64,000 nt of DNA from positions 1 to 64,000 of the forward strand of contig JALJCO010001050.1 of assembly GCA_023101725.1 (NCBI GenBank). Reading direction: 5' to 3'. Below are positions 14,831 through 28,600 of the stretch, piece after piece. Under the pieces are notes generated by a model. It was not told where the DNA came from, did no database searches, and worked only from the letters and a program-made list of their open reading frames with translations. This DNA is from Atherinomorus stipes (Eukaryota > Chordata > Actinopteri > Atheriniformes > Atherinidae). The stretch's first letter is position 1; each line of letters opens with the position of its first letter. Made by a program: the position numbers and the translations under genes.

Positions 14831-17152
14831 CTTTCTACCTATTTATGTATTTTCTAAGAGTGACAACACACAAGACGGTGACGGTGGGAATGCCCAACGA
14901 GCCTCACTTTTAGCTCCTCAGAAACCAGTGGGTGACATAAGCAGTTACTTCGTCCATCTATATACTGTCTGTGGCTTTTATTAGTAAACTTTCAGTCAGT
15001 CAGCATTTAACTGACACGCAGCGTACACCCATCTTTTTCTGTTTAAAAATAACTGTCCTTCATGTCTGCAACAAATCTTCATGCTAAATTCACATGACCG
15101 TTCCACATTTACAGTGAAACTTGCTTGCTTATTGATTAGCATGTGATATTATGGCTAAAAATGACCCATTTAGATAGCAAATTTCAACCCCTGTAATGTT
15201 AATGTAAAATGTCATAAACATGACACTTGTGCGGGCAAAAAAACCCTCCAGGACTTGACAATTAAACACAAGTGTAGCTTGATCCGGTCTGGAGGAAACA
15301 TGAGGCTTCTTTCAACTCTCAGGAGATTTTATTTGTACTTTGAAGCAGCTGAGCCACAAAGTCACTGAGTTAATTTCCTGCTTGAGTCATCGTTTCTTTT
15401 ATTGTAAATCCTCACAAAATGACAGTACGACATTCACAGTCTTTTCCAATAGCAACACCTTTTACTGCTTTTTCACCAGTAACATCTGTCAGTTTTTAAA
15501 ATGCTTTCTTAATTAAAAGATTGGGAAAATGCTCACTGGGAGCTGATAAATCGATTGCTATCAAACAGAAAACAGCAGTTTGTGGTCCCCTGACACTAAA
15601 GCCCATGAAAACATGTTTCATTTTATGGCTTTGGTGAGAAAAAAATTTGGATTGATTGTTCAGATTTTCCCGTCTTGATGAGCTGTGGTAACTTTTAGAG
15701 AATTTTACATCATCTAGCGCCATTAGTGAGTCAAATTTACCTTGCATATTTCTTGAGCTGAACACCTTCAAAACTAATACAAGTTGGTGTCAAAGTGCAT
15801 CGTTACAAATGGAAAACTTCACATATTTTGCTTTCACATTCATGTCATGTTACAAATTGTACACTGTGCAGCTTAACTTGGGTTTACATTAACTTTTTTT
15901 CAAAGTAAGCCTATCCAATAATCTGTGTTTTACCTCCCTCCGCTTGCATCACATCCCCAGCGGCTCACATTAAAGCCGTTTAACATCCACTGTGATCAGA
16001 GAAACAAACCACCTCTAATTTGCCATCTTGTTGCCAATGCTACTAATTCACTTTATAGCAGCTAAATTAGAGGCAAACCAGGAAGTGGAGCTAACTTTCT
16101 GTCAGAAGTGCTGGAATGATTTGTGCTGTCGGGCGACAACTGTATGAAGCCCTTGTAATGTATTCAGGCCGTTCAGTGCGATGCTGCTCCTGAAAAATGC
16201 TCACGAGTGGATTTGCAGAGTTCTTAGAGGGCATTTCCCTACATCCCCGTTTAATGACTCAGCTTTTTCTGTCTTACTTTCTGCTCATTGACATTCAAAA
16301 CAGACTGCAGTAAAATGGGAGTTGGGGAATAATTGCTTAGGTAATGTCTACTGCTTAGCATAAAAACTCTGTGTTCTTGCTGCTCTGCTCAGGAAACTTG
16401 GACAAGAGAAAGGGCTTTATTTTTCCAAAGTGCCTACTGTCACGGTCTGTCCTCTTAGTTTGCTATTTATAGGCTCTTTGAACAATGTTCTGTTATTAGT
16501 GACCTAATTTGAATCGCGCGAACCTGTCTAGACTCCAATTAAGGGTTGCCATGTTAACAGCCAACACAAGAAGATGGAGAAACTGAATTGGTGTGTCCAT
16601 GTGAGCTGAATTTAGGCACCTGACTTTCCAGTTATGTGCAGAAGGAAATATGATCAGCATAAATCTACTCATTCAGCTCTTAGGGTTACTGGTTTATTTC
16701 TTCTTTCCTTAAATGATAAAAAATTAAATGTGTTTGCTAAAGAGGGGTTACTAAATGTTATTCTGTAATTGAATCCTGTAAAAATGAGTTGGAATAGGGT
16801 GGAATGTCATTAAAACTTGTCTGTGGACTTTACTTGGTGAATATCTGGGGGTTGTGGAGAATCAACAGGTCTGCCAGTGTATTAATTTTTACTCAAAGTC
16901 ACAATGATGATCTCAAAGCTGCAGAGAACAAAGAGAAATTTTCATACAGTACTGTAGATGAGAACCATTACTGAACATGTAAGTGCTTGATTATTTCCAG
17001 TTTTGCATAGAAATATATACAGATACATGAATGCAACCAGTTTTAAATAGATTTTGAGTTATATTTGTATAACCTTGCTTTATTAAACTCTTATCGTGCA
17101 GCTGTTATAGTTACAATGTGCAAATGCAGACACAGATGATAGGCAGCTAACC
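14831..17152. other. Non-coding stretch, no gene seen
   Basis: No domain-bearing frame or repeat border was recognised. The 91-residue minus-strand frame at 15496-15771 has no recognisable domain. Confidence 0.45.
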
Positions 17153-17156
17153 TTTT

Positions 17157-17183
17157 AAAGACACACGACAGAACTTGCAGATT
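17157..17183. mobile_element. Left-end fragment of TTAA element family G
   Basis: TTAAAGACACACGACAGAAC matches the terminus of the full copies at 38705 and 47904 with one or two changes. The body is cut off by the foldback element that follows directly. Confidence 0.55.
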
Positions 17184-17640
17184 GTCCTTGATTTTTGCCA
17201 ATACTTTAAGCAGAATGAACGAACGAATGAGTATTATTGTCCTGAGTCCAGATTTAGCTTTCCGTCAGTTTTCAGGGTGTTCTACACACTTTTCGGGGCC
17301 GCGCGTTCATGATGCGTGCTTCCGTCGTACAGGGAAGGGCAGCTCGCTGCCCAGACACCAACACAAACACAATTTGAGGAACTCTGAACTCACAGGACAA
17401 TAGTCTTCATTCGTTCGTTCATTCTGCTTAAAGTATTGGTCAAAATCAAGGAGTTTTGCTGCAAATAATGTCTTATAGAGAGGCTGCCCCGTCTCCGCCA
17501 TTATATGGATGTACGCTGAAGGGCGATTCAACGTAACATCCCCCGAAAGACTCAAAGTGATGCAGAAATTTTACTGGTGAGTAAATGCACGGATTACTCC
17601 TAGAAATAAGGTCCAGTTTGAAAAAAATGAAAGTTATCCT
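17184..17640. repeat. Foldback element F, copy 2
   Basis: CCAATACTTTAAGCAGAATG near 17199 is inverted at 17425-17444 as CATTCTGCTTAAAGTATTGG. The right arm continues through TATAGAGAGGCTGCCCCGTC near 17473 to CTCCTAGAAATAAGGTCC near 17597, the same series as copy 1. The loop (about 17256-17385) is CpG-rich. The outer left arm is absent. Confidence 0.75.
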
Positions 17641-17924
17641 TTAATTTGTAACTAATAGCTAGGAAATTAGTAATTCTTTATCAATAACTGAAACAACCAG
17701 CACAATACAGAACAATAATCTGCTGAAAACATATTAAGCAACAACACAGGCAACACAGGCAAAAGCACATACAGTATGTCACGTGATATCATTTGAACTA
17801 CTTCTTAAATAATTTTACTAATATATTTAAGAATAAAGATTAAATTAAATCATTTTCTTCCCAGGATTACACAAATGAACAGATTCATTGCTGAAAGAAG
17901 CACTTTTGAACTTAGATTTTCTCA

Positions 17925-18056
17925 TCCATTTTCTCTGAGCTCTCCAGCCACTGAACGTCAGCCTGATGTCAACTCTCACCTTATCTCTTGCTCCATCCTT
18001 TCTTTTCTTCTCCCTACAATGTCTTCTTGTATTTCTTTACTGACTCAGCCATTGTG
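17925..18056 (-). pseudogene. Fossil coding segment, mobile-element protein (copy a)
   Basis: Read on the minus strand, a start MAESVKKYKKTL is followed, after frame breaks, by pieces like ARDKVRVDIRLTFSGW. The same order of motifs occurs at five other places in the window, always with indels or stops. I read it as the decayed N-terminal part of a mobile-element protein; the function is unknown. Confidence 0.5.
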
Positions 18057-18105
18057 TTGATATCCAGTATCACTATTTTTCAATTCGGCTGTGGAATGGT
18101 GGCAG

Positions 18106-18128
18106 GCGCCCCCCCCCCCCCCCCCCCT
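18106..18128. repeat. Poly-C tract
   Basis: About 21 consecutive C residues after GGCAGGCG, G-quadruplex-prone on the minus strand. The exact length may be unreliable. Confidence 0.9.
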
Positions 18129-21100
18129 TACACGGCGCTAAGCTTCGCACAACTCGGAGGTAGCACATAAACAAATGATTTGATGTGAAGGGCCCTTCAT
18201 ATTTATTGGTCCAGAGTTTATCATACCATCAAAAGATCATGGGCATCTGTAGAGATCACTGTGCACAATGATTCTATCATGGATTTCACTGCATGGGCTC
18301 AAAAAACGTCCACAAATATTTGTCTGTGAACACACCTTGAACAGAAGTCATACATGAGCATGAACTAGAAAACCCGGCATGTTTTCTGCCAAAAGTCACG
18401 CAAAAATGGACTGAAATAAAGAGCGAAACTGTCCTGTCGTTGTAAAATGAAAGTTTAACAGCAGGCATGGTATGGAGGTGCATGAGTGCACAAATCTGTA
18501 GACACCAATGTAATAATACTGCATGTGCAGGTATTGGAACAATATGTCCTGCTATCCATGTCATTTTTAGAAATGCTGTTGCTTGTTTCAAAAAGACAGT
18601 GCCAAACCACGTATAATAATAGCTTGGGAGTAAAAGAGTCCAGGTGTGAAACAGACCCGAGTGCAGACGGGTCTATTATTGAAAACATTCATGCATTATG
18701 AAAGAAAAAAAAAAAGGAAGAAGCCTCAAACTTTTGAGCAGCTGCGATTGAAAATCATTTTCCAATATGACAGAATAAATAATTAGCTGTCTAAAAGTTC
18801 CCAAACATAATTAATGTAGAGTTAAAATAATTACACTGGGTTGCAGTTGAAGTAATTATAGACCAAGGCTGCACATAATGCACCCAGTAAAGGCAGGTGC
18901 AGATAGAAGACAGGCACGGATCATGGCCCTCGCTCTGAACAGATAACACCGGCCCCCGGTTGGCTATTTGCACATGCCCTAATTAGTATTTGTCAGTCCG
19001 TGCACAGTCTCAAACAAATGGTTTGCAGCAGGAAATGCTGAAAGCTAAACAGGTATTGGCTTAATGGTAAACAGCCATCATATTTAATGCCAGGAGGCTG
19101 AGCGTTGGCAGCTTTATTTTATGTAAATTGAACTGCCATCCAGTGTTCCAGCTCCAAGATGGAACGTTTGAACAACTCCAGGCGGTATTACTCACTTGGC
19201 AGGTCTGACTATCCATGCGTTTATTCCAAGAACAGGAACAATTTGGAAATGAAAATCAAGCCATTATATTTCATTACTTCCTGTAGCCTTGAAAATGAGC
19301 TTTCATTTGGGTAAGCTGACTGCGCGTTCAGGGTCCTCCATCACTGGAGGTGGTGTTTGATGTCCTCTGAGACGGGCTGAAGATTTAAATCACTCAGAAA
19401 ACAAGATTAAGTGGGTAAAACAGAAAACATCTTCATCAGATCTCTGGTAAAGTAAAGGCTTTTAAAACTTACTGAATTAATTTTTATCTGTAACTTATTC
19501 AACTGGAGGGTTTTTGGTGTTATAAGCAGAGGCAACACGGATCCTTGTGTGCTGCTTTTGAACAAGATGTGTCATCTTCTGCTGAGGCTGAACATCCGCA
19601 GGCCCCCTTGTGGAGCGACACATGCACAGTGTGTATATGTGTGTGTATGTGTGTGCTCTGAGAGCTCTCTACTTGTAGAAGTGCAAAATTTGATGATATG
19701 CAGCAGTCCTTCATACATACGTTGCATGCATGACCTAATCCAAAATGTGTAAACCACAAGCCTCCACAGCGCATATGTGTGTGTTGTCAGAGCAGCTCCA
19801 GGCCAGTTTGCGTGTCTAGAGGTCCCTCTGGCTCCCATGGTTTCTCTCTCAATCCCCTCCTCCCTAACATTCTACCCTCCCTCTTTTCTTCCAGCTTTTC
19901 TCCCTTCTTTTCCCCTTCTCTTGTCTAACTCAAGCGCCACCTCTCTTTCGCTCTTGATGCTGCATCCTGGGAAACTTTTTACCCTTCAGCTAAAGATCAA
20001 CATAAGATGAGATTCAGTGGTTATCCCCATCTTTAAAGTTTGGGTTTTAGGTTAGATTTAAAGTTAAGTTAGATTGAAACTATGCTGCAACATACTCCCT
20101 TTCACTTTATTTATATGCAATCCATACATTTTCTCTTGTAGTTTGAGGAACATTAAAGATTAAAGGTAAGATTTTTTTTACATGTCACTGATATGAATTA
20201 AAAAACAGAAACTAGCAAGAAACAAACTGATAGATTGAAGCTTTGATGCATTAAAGGAAGCACCAAGGTTTACAAAAATGAGAAAAGGAGCAACAGCTGA
20301 GCCATACCACAGCTCAGTCAGTCCTTCTTTTTCGTCTGGCTCGGATGCCTGTAGGGTGTGGTTTAATATCCTGTTCCCTCTCTTCTTTTTTTGTCTTCCT
20401 ATTCTGTCTTTTGTGGTCTGATTCCTGCAGGACTTTAATGAATGCGGTCTGCAGTGGAGCAAAGAAATCACAAAGGGGTTCAGCTTTAGTATTTTCAGCT
20501 GCAGCATTTACTTTTGGAAGAGCCAGACGCACAACCGCATGCCATAGATGCTAATGCCAAGAAATGGAACTGGATGCACCCTGAAGAGCCGTGTTATCTG
20601 CATCCAAGGACAGGAGTAACGGTCTGTTCATGATAAAGTAGTTCTGGGTCAAGTCCTACTACATCCTATCCTTACGTAAATATCAGACAGTGTCCAGCCC
20701 AGAATATACAAATAAATTCCACCATCTGCCAAACTGCTTAAATGTGCACATGAGCTCAGACTCTGTCAGGGGAGCAGTTTGCACGATCATTGCATCTCCC
20801 ACGCAAGTAAACCAGACGACTGTGGAAGCAAATGTGCTGCAGGTACAGTATTCACAAAGGTATGTGCATAAAGTGATGTCTTTAGATGAGTGAAAGAAAT
20901 GATGTGAAATAAAAGAAGAGAGAGAGAAATAAAGGTAGGGAAAAGGGGAAAAAGAATGGAGGAGGGTTTCCCAGGTAGACAAGGTGTTGCAGTACAGGGT
21001 GAGGGTCCTGCTGGACCGTAGGGAGGTACTGGTGTGTTATCTGCCCCAGCCAAAGCTCTTCCCTTCTGGACACACGCTGCTTGAGCCGGTGGAGCCTGGA

Positions 21101-21764
21101 TCCATCCTTCAAGCCCTCCCTCCCTCTCCATCCCCCCCCCTCCCTCCCGGCACCTCCCCTCTCGCCCCCTCCTCCAGCTTGTCTTTCCCAGGCCCTGTGG
21201 GTGCAGTGCCACGTTGCTGAGTGAACTTATTAGAGAGGGAGAGCTGAAAATGCTGAGCACCTCCACGTGTGCTCGTGCTGTTTCTCCCTGTATGCCTGCG
21301 TTCTTGCTGCACACTTATAGTGGGAAATTATGTAATTGTCAGCTATATATTTTCCAGGCATGTGGCCACAATCAACTCTCTTAATGCAAAAGACGTGCAT
21401 GAACATCTTTCCTTTCCTGCTGTGGAAAACGTCCTGATGACTCATTCCTGTGGCTGTGTATATGAATTAAAGCTTCCACTTTGGTGTGAGACATAAATAT
21501 ACCATTTTCCATTATAAGATGCATTCACACTGTGGCGGGGTTTCTATTTGGCAACAGGAAATGAGCCAAATCAGAACTTTTCTGTATCAAAGTTTGCAGA
21601 CCTGAAACAGAGGCTGCTCTTATTAGATAGTTTCCTGTACATTACCGCCATCTAGTGGCTATACTGATACACTTTTTTCCAATTATTTTAAAACCTTTTC
21701 TGTTGGTATTTTCATACTGTAAATGTTTATGCAGGAAGCTTTCTAAGAAGGAAAAAAGCAAAAA
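18129..21764. other. Non-coding stretch with pyrimidine- and purine-rich tracts
   Basis: No gene is supported. Notable composition: short GT runs at 19630-19656, purine-rich DNA at 20900-20965 and a C/T-rich tract at 21105-21180. These asymmetric tracts create long minus-strand frames (for example 175 residues at 20787-21314) whose sequence is low complexity and not protein-like. Confidence 0.5.
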
Positions 21765-22340
21765 AATTAAATAAAATTAATATATATGAATTAAAATAGA
21801 TAAAAGAATAAAAGAGAAAAATTATATATTTATTAAATAAATAAAGTAAAAATAGATAAATAAATATTAAAATAATGAACAACAAAAATGAAATGAACAA
21901 AAAACAAGTTGAATTAATTGCATAAAAGAACAAATGGAAAGGAAATTGTTAAATTAACTGATAAAATAAATGGAAAATGTAACCTATAATATGAATGAAT
22001 AAAAATGAATAAAATAAAATTAGAATAAATAAGTAAAAGACTTAAAGAAAAAAGAATAACAATATTAAACTATACTGAATCTAATTAAATATAAATGTGA
22101 TTATATAAATAAATAAAAATAAATAGAATGCAAATAAGTAAAAGACCAACTAAAAAGGAAAACAATAATAAACAATGCTACTTAATTTAAATAAGTAAAA
22201 ATGTGATCATATAAATAAATAAAGACTAAAAAGTAAAACAGTAATAATAAAAACAATTCTAAAGTTAATTAAATTAATGTAATTATATAAATAACTACAA
22301 ATTAACAAAATACCAATAAAATGAATTTTGAAAAAAAGAA
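21765..22340. repeat. A/T-only low-complexity tract (AAATA-like)
   Basis: For about 570 bp the plus strand is almost entirely A and T with recurring AAATAAATA, AATAAAAT and TAAAAG words. No stable repeat unit is kept, so this looks like a decayed poly-A or AAATA-type expansion. Confidence 0.9.
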
Positions 22341-24564
22341 AAAGTAGCATTATTATTTCATGAAATGATCCAACACATAAATGTATATTTTATACACATT
22401 TTATCCTTACAGGATTCATCAACACATTACGAGACTTGGGTTTAAAAAGCCAACACTGCAAGCATGTTTTATCTGCATGTAATTATTAATCCTCCTCTGG
22501 GTCGTTGTTTGTTCCGTGCTGTCATTAATCATTAGCATCACTTGACGTTTCACAGATCCTGAGAGGTAAATGACATTCTTGTCCTGGTGTGAATTCCACA
22601 GAGGAATTACTACAGCAAACACTGCATAAAATCAGCCACTTGGGTTAATTTGTTTATGGAAAAATGGTTAAAATGAGGAAGGAGGAACACTGGGGACGCT
22701 GTTTAATCACTGAGCAGCAACTGTGAAGCTCCAGTGAGGCGTCTCATCACCTCCAGGTTATTTCCTCTCTTTTTTATTAAGCAACAGAAGCTCAAACACT
22801 ATCAAATATAATTGAGGGAACAAATAAGTAAATAAGTTACGTTGAAAAAAAAAATATATATAGGAAAGACTTAAACTTGTAGAAAATGGTCATCATCTCA
22901 GGATATTTATTTGGTTACATCCTGAGTGTCAAACATTGAGCTGTGAAATCTGTTTGTCTTCATTGATAAAGACGGTCAAATAATCATCAAGTAATTTTTG
23001 GATGACTTCTGTTTTGCTCTGAGGAACTTAAGGAAATGCACAAGGTGTTGGCATTAATAGCAGAAAATGTTGCTTTTAATCTAAAAAGAAAAGAAAAAAA
23101 TACAGGTACTTCCAATCAATGAGCTCGATGCTCAGCTTTCATCCCATAATTCTCATATTTGACAGAAACAATGATACTAAATAATCCAGACACAATGTTA
23201 AATTCTACCACAAATGATGATATGAAACCCAAATAAGATTTTATTACTTCCAAACAGCTCTTTTGACACAAACAAACACAACAAAAACATTTTTTTGTAG
23301 TTAGCTACTATTGTGATAGATGATTGTGTTGAATATAAACTCATAGTTTACAACTTATGTGCACAACAATATTTCATCTGACTTATTAATGTTCTTTTAT
23401 CCATATTTATCCATTTAATAAATTCTCCTCTGACCAAAGTTTCTTTATCCAACGGTGAATATCGTACAAAATAAATCTTGTGGACTTCCTGTTTGTGCGT
23501 TGGTGCCTCAGTTGGATGCATGAAATAATCTATAAACTCATCTAAGACAGATTATGAATAAGATAATGACACATTGTCATTTTTAAGTGCACTTTATTAT
23601 TGATTCTAATTTTTTACAAATCTGTTGGAGAGTTTCAACATTTTTATTACTAAACATATACCTTCATTCAGTTTTTTGATGATGATGATGATGATGGGGA
23701 ATGATGGCTTTAGCATATGATTCAAATCATCATTGCAGAGATGCTAACTCAGACCAAGTTTGCCCTGATTGATAGTAAAGCCAAAGGTTCACTTTCCCAG
23801 TGGTCTCACACCAGTCAGGTTTACCAGACATTTTTGTCTTTATATGTATTTAGAGGGTTTTTGATTAGTGCAAGGCAAAAAAAAAAAAAAAAAAGCCACC
23901 AAACCTTTTCTTGAATAGCCATCTCATGATTTATTTCTAAGATGTATTTCACCCAACAACAAAACCAGAACTTATTTGCACATATTAATCAACTCTGCTT
24001 TCCACAGTCCTTCCAATACGACCGTCATCCTGATTCTTTTGTGTAATAAAAACAGACGTTCCTCAGTTTGAACTGCATTTATTATTTAGTCCAGTTGAAA
24101 TACAGCTGCCAACAGGTCAGCCGACAAAACCTCTTTTGTTGGTATCATCTGAAATTGTTGCAATAAACAAACAAATAAACAAACTTGCATCAACTTTTCA
24201 GCATATGTTGTGAAATGAACTTATTACAACCACACAGCTTTTTACAGTCTTGAAGAAACGCTCAAACAAAGAGTTCAAGTTTGGAATTGACATGTTTCAT
24301 TTGGATACAAACCACTGTCTTCCCACCCTGATGACAGGATGGGAAAAACAGCCTGTCATAAAAACAGTCGGACAGTGAAGCCTGTGAGTCATCCGCAAAG
24401 AATTAAACTTCACACTTAATAAATATTATTGCTCAGTTTCACTGTTGGTCTCTGCTCTTCACCACATGTTTTACTGTAGCTTCTGAAGCTGGAAAGTCTG
24501 AACCATAAAGACATTTGTGAGCACAAACAGAATATTTCCTCCTTCCCTTTGATGGTTCGGTGGC
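22341..24564. other. 3' flank of the SLRP-like gene
   Basis: Includes the presumed 3' UTR downstream of the stop codon on the minus strand, plus unannotated DNA. It contains a GAT repeat at 23677-23697 and a poly-A run at 23877-23894. No other gene is seen. Confidence 0.5.
24078..24083 (-). terminator. Candidate polyadenylation signal AATAAA
   Basis: TTTATT on the plus strand reads AATAAA on the gene strand, about 480 nt beyond the stop codon. It is the clearest exact signal I found downstream, but others further out cannot be excluded. Confidence 0.4.
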
Positions 24565-25657
24565 TCAGTAGAAGTGGACCACCTGGAAGCCTCGTAAGCA
24601 TCGGAAAGCCTGTGAATCCAGCTTCCCCATATCAATTAAATTGTGCTGCAGCTGCACCTGCACAAGCCCGCTGAGACTCTCGTTACCCCAGCAGAAAGCA
24701 TCACGAGGCACTGACTGAATCTTGTTGTGAGTGAGCGCTACTGAGTGCAGACCTGGAGGCAGCTGTCTGGGCACCTGGCGTAAAGTGTTGTGGCAGAGGT
24801 CTAACTGATGGAGGATGGGCAACATCCTGAATGCACCTGCTGCCACTTTGACGATCTTATTCTTTGCCAAGCCTAGATGTTCCAGGTTTTTCAAGGTGTT
24901 GAAAGCTGCCTTTTTTATGGAAGATATGAGGTTGTCCTCCAGGTTTAGAGTTTTAAGCGAAGGAGGAAGGTGTTGGGGCACTTTTTTTAGCCTGTTTCCC
25001 TCTAAGTTGAGGCTTTCCAAGTGTGTTGCATTGAGGAGAGAGTCCCTACCAAGACCTTTGTTTGTTAATCTGTTTGCACTCAGATCCAGAACCACCAGCT
25101 CTGATATGCCATCGAAAGCTCCTCCACGAAACTCCTTAATGAGGTTCCCCCTTAGATATAGCTCCTTAATGGAAAGAGGCAACCCCAGAGGTACCGAAGC
25201 TAACTGGTTGTGATCCAGGTTCAGAGTGCGCAGGTTGCAGAGAGGGGAGAATGCTTCTTTAGGGAGAGATTCAGATCCATTCCCCAGGCTGTTGTTGCTC
25301 AGGCTCAGAATCAAGAGGCCGGGACACCGTGTCCAGGCTGTGTCCGACATCACCCTCAGGTGGTTGTTGTCCAGACGAAGCTCCTCCAGAGAAACTGGGA
25401 GATCGACTGGGACGCTTTCGAGAAAGTTCCTGTCCAAGTAGAGGCGCTTCAGGGCTGGGACTCCCTCGAATGCTCCTTCTATGGTTCCATCTGAGAGCCA
25501 ATTGTTGCTCAGCACCAGAAACTCCATAGAGACATATTCAGTAAGGAAGTCCAGCTGGATGCTGTCAATGTGGTTATTCATCAGGAGAATGTAGCGGGCA
25601 TTATAAGGAATACCATACGGGACCTTATCCACACCTTTATCTGAACACTGGACCACT
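24565..25657 (-). CDS. SLRP-like gene, coding exon 3: LRR domain and ear
   Basis: The acceptor TTTTGTTTTCCAG ends at 25658; the first base A completes an AGA arginine codon (R487) begun in exon 2. The stop TGA is at 24567-24565. The exon encodes C491 of the N-cap and all 14 LRRs, each with an LxLxxNxL core (examples: [27 protein letters not shown]). Long and short repeats alternate, the long ones carrying an AF(x)G/AF motif, as in SLRPs. The ear cysteines are C809 (DAFCWGNES) and C840 (AFRCLRG). Potential N-glycosylation sites include NGS, NAT and NES. Having every LRR in one terminal exon differs from class I SLRP genes, whose LRRs are split over several exons. No frameshift or stop is present, and the reading frame is intact, so the gene appears functional. 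Confidence 0.93.
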
Positions 25658-28600
25658 CTGGAAAACAAAACAGAGTTAAAGTCTTGATCATATATTTTTC
25701 ATTTGGAGTGGGTGACATTACTGGAATGATTAAAATAAATTGACAATGAAATAGATTTAATTTACAATCTCAAAGTCCAAAAAAGTTGAGATGATGTCAG
25801 TAAAATACATATATATATATAAAAAAAACAACGGAATGCAGTGATTTACAAATCTCGACATTTTTTTTTAGTCCTGGTACAACATAAACAACATATTAGA
25901 TGTCAAAACTGAGACATTATACCATTTTATGGAAAATATGGGCTGTCTATAAACATCTGGTCACCTTTATGACTGAATTTTTATTTAAAGGTACAGTATG
26001 TAAGAATTACTGACATCTAGTGGTAAAGATGGGTGTTGCAATGACTTTATATGCAATGCACTGTTGTATATGGTGGCCAAAATTCTTCCAGACATAAAGA
26101 TGTTTCATCTGTGAGTGGATCCATTGGTCTCAGGTGTAGCTATGACTGTACTATGGGTAACTACTTTTAATACCTCTTAAGCCATTACTTATCCCAAACA
26201 GGGCTCTAACTAATACAAAGACGATGAAGCATTTTAGAAGTTCAGAGGATTCTCATTTCACACTCAGTTTTGTCCATTCAGACATTACAGTGAAAACAGT
26301 GGCACAAATATGGCAGCCTCCATGCATGTGAACCCACAGCAAGTAGATATAAATGACTCGTTCTAAGAAAATAAACACATACCAGCTATTCTAGTGAACC
26401 GATTACACATCAATATAAACTCAGTTTTGAATTACAGTACGGGCCAAAAGTTCAGACACACTCCCATTACAGATGGAAAAAAAACTGTCAATAAATTGAC
26501 AAAATGTAATAATAAATGAAAATTTTGGGAAAATCATGACTGATTTTAAACTGTGGTTCAACAGAAATATATAAAAAATAAAATAAAATGAAATAAAACA
26601 AGCAATCAAGCATGATGGGGCTCTGAACTAAATTTTTTTTTTCAGCAACGCTTTGAGGCAATCATTGCAACCAGGTGTTTTCCATAACATCCAATCAGAC
26701 GTCTGCACCTGTTGACAGATATTTTAGTCCACTGTTCTTGACGCAGGTGCCCTAATTTGTCTGGGACAGTTTTGTTAGTTTGTTTTTTTAAAATTATAAT
26801 TTAAAACCACAATTCACAATCAATGTTTTATTTCACTAAATTGTAATTTAATACATTTTTATTTATTGTTACTTTTTTCAGTTTCTCGTTAGGATCCAGT
26901 ATCTGGTTCAGCATTGTCTCACTGAAATCTGTTAGGCCTCTGGATGGGAGCAGATGTTCCTCTAAAACCTCCGTGTACTTTTCAACATTGATGGAGCTTC
27001 ACGAATGTGGAAGCTGCCGTCGCCATAGACACTGATGCAACCCCATCAGCACACAGTTTTGACCTTTTGGTCCTGTCCCATGTGTACAGAGATTCTTCCT
27101 GATTCTCTGAAATTTTTGACGATATTATAGATCAACAATTCCCAATCTTGTTTCTCCTGCAGGTTTTAAAGTCTCCCTGCTGTAACACAACTGTTTCAAA
27201 TCAATGTGTGACTAACAGACTTGTGCAAGACTTGACACAAAGCCCTGCACAAGTCTGAGTCTGAATCAGGTGAGTTGCACCAGGGAAACTTCTATAACCT
27301 GCAGGACGCCAGCCTTCAAGAACAAGCACCGAGGACCCCAGCAGTAGATGATGGGATCACAAATTCATCGCGATTTGATGGTGTGGAACAATTTTTAAAC
27401 TCAGTTTGTCTCAGATTTGTGAAACTTTGTTCATCTACATCAGAGGGACTCTGCCTCTCTGAAACACTTCTTTTCTACGTTGTCATGTTACCAGCCTGTT
27501 GCTAATTAACCTAATTAGCCATCAAATGCTCCTTCAGTTGTTTTTGATTTGTGTCAGTTACTTCCCCAGCCTTTTGTTCCAACTTGTTTGAGATGTATCA
27601 AATTCAAAATGACTTCATATTTTCCATAAAATGGTAAAATGTCTCAGTTCAACATCTGATATGTTCATGTTCGAGTGAGGATGATACTGTATTTGTTTAT
27701 AAGATATCACTACCCACTGAGGCAAATATTACCCTGTTCGGAAGAGGCAGGCGCACGAATTTTAGAGAAAACAATTTGGCGACCATCTCAACAGATGAAG
27801 TCTTTCCCACCAGCCCCGAAACGCCGAGCGCGCAGCACACGAATCGGCTTGTGCAGCAATTGTTTTGGTGTCAGATCTAATTTCTGCGCTTGCCGCAGCC
27901 GAATTTGTGACATATGGCAGGAAGTGGCATGTAAAAGGTAGAGAATTCAGCCCATTTCCAAAATAAAAATTTCTCTCTGAATAAGCAGCTGGACCAAGCA
28001 GAAGGTGGATCTGCATGTCAGCAGATAAAGAGATACATTGTGAAGGAAGTGGGGGAGCCATCTATTAGTGAAACCATTCACATGCACAAACAGTTTGATT
28101 ATAATAAGATTTCTTGAGTTATCTGATTGTTGGGATGCATGTAGAGGAGCTCAAAGAAGGATACACACACACAATTGAAACAAAAGAATGAGGAACGGGT
28201 CGGGTTTCTTTCCAGGTGCACATATGAGAAACAAGGGGGGATTGGGGTGTAAATAGATCTAAGCATATGCATTAACTGGGGGCGTCGGCTAAACACAGGT
28301 GACATGAGTTGGTGACATGCGCCTATGCATTCACTTGACCTGCTGGGAGTGAAATCAGCAGTGATTTTGTCACAGGGTGAACAGCCGGGTGCTGCCAGAG
28401 ACTGGACTCTGCCCACTAGCTTGGTTTTTAGCATGCTTTTTATGGTTTTTGTGTGGTTTTTAACTTTGATTTTATTCCCAAGCTAGTGGGAGCTTTTAAC
28501 GAACTGATTGGCAGCACCTGGGGAGAAGGACTCCTCCCCTGGCTTAATTGGAAGGAGGAAGATAAAAGCCGGTGTGCGGACAAAAGGAGGAGAGGATTGG

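Larger units (their letters stand above)
25771..27672 (-). mobile_element. Relic DNA transposon with long inverted ends, in intron 2
   Basis: The left end (AAAAAAGTTGAGATGATG near 25780, then GTGATTTACAAATCTCGACA) and the segment ACTGAGACATTATACCATTT near 25910 match, inverted, the right end (AAATGGTAAAATGTCTCAGT near 27630). The interior at 26890-27260 (for example GGGAGCAGATGTTCCTCTAA) resembles a very common teleost DNA transposon that I remember with ends of the type AAAAAGTTGGGACGGGGG; I leave its superfamily open. The coding part is broken throughout. Two other repeats sit inside it, so it is the oldest layer here. Confidence 0.75.

Noticed and set aside
20787..21314. 175-residue minus-strand frame
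   Set aside because: It runs over purine- and pyrimidine-rich tracts and gives low-complexity Arg/Gly and Pro/Ser sequence without a domain, splice context or codon pattern of a gene.
24815..25529. Several plus-strand frames of 66-132 residues
   Set aside because: They are antisense shadows of the LRR exon.
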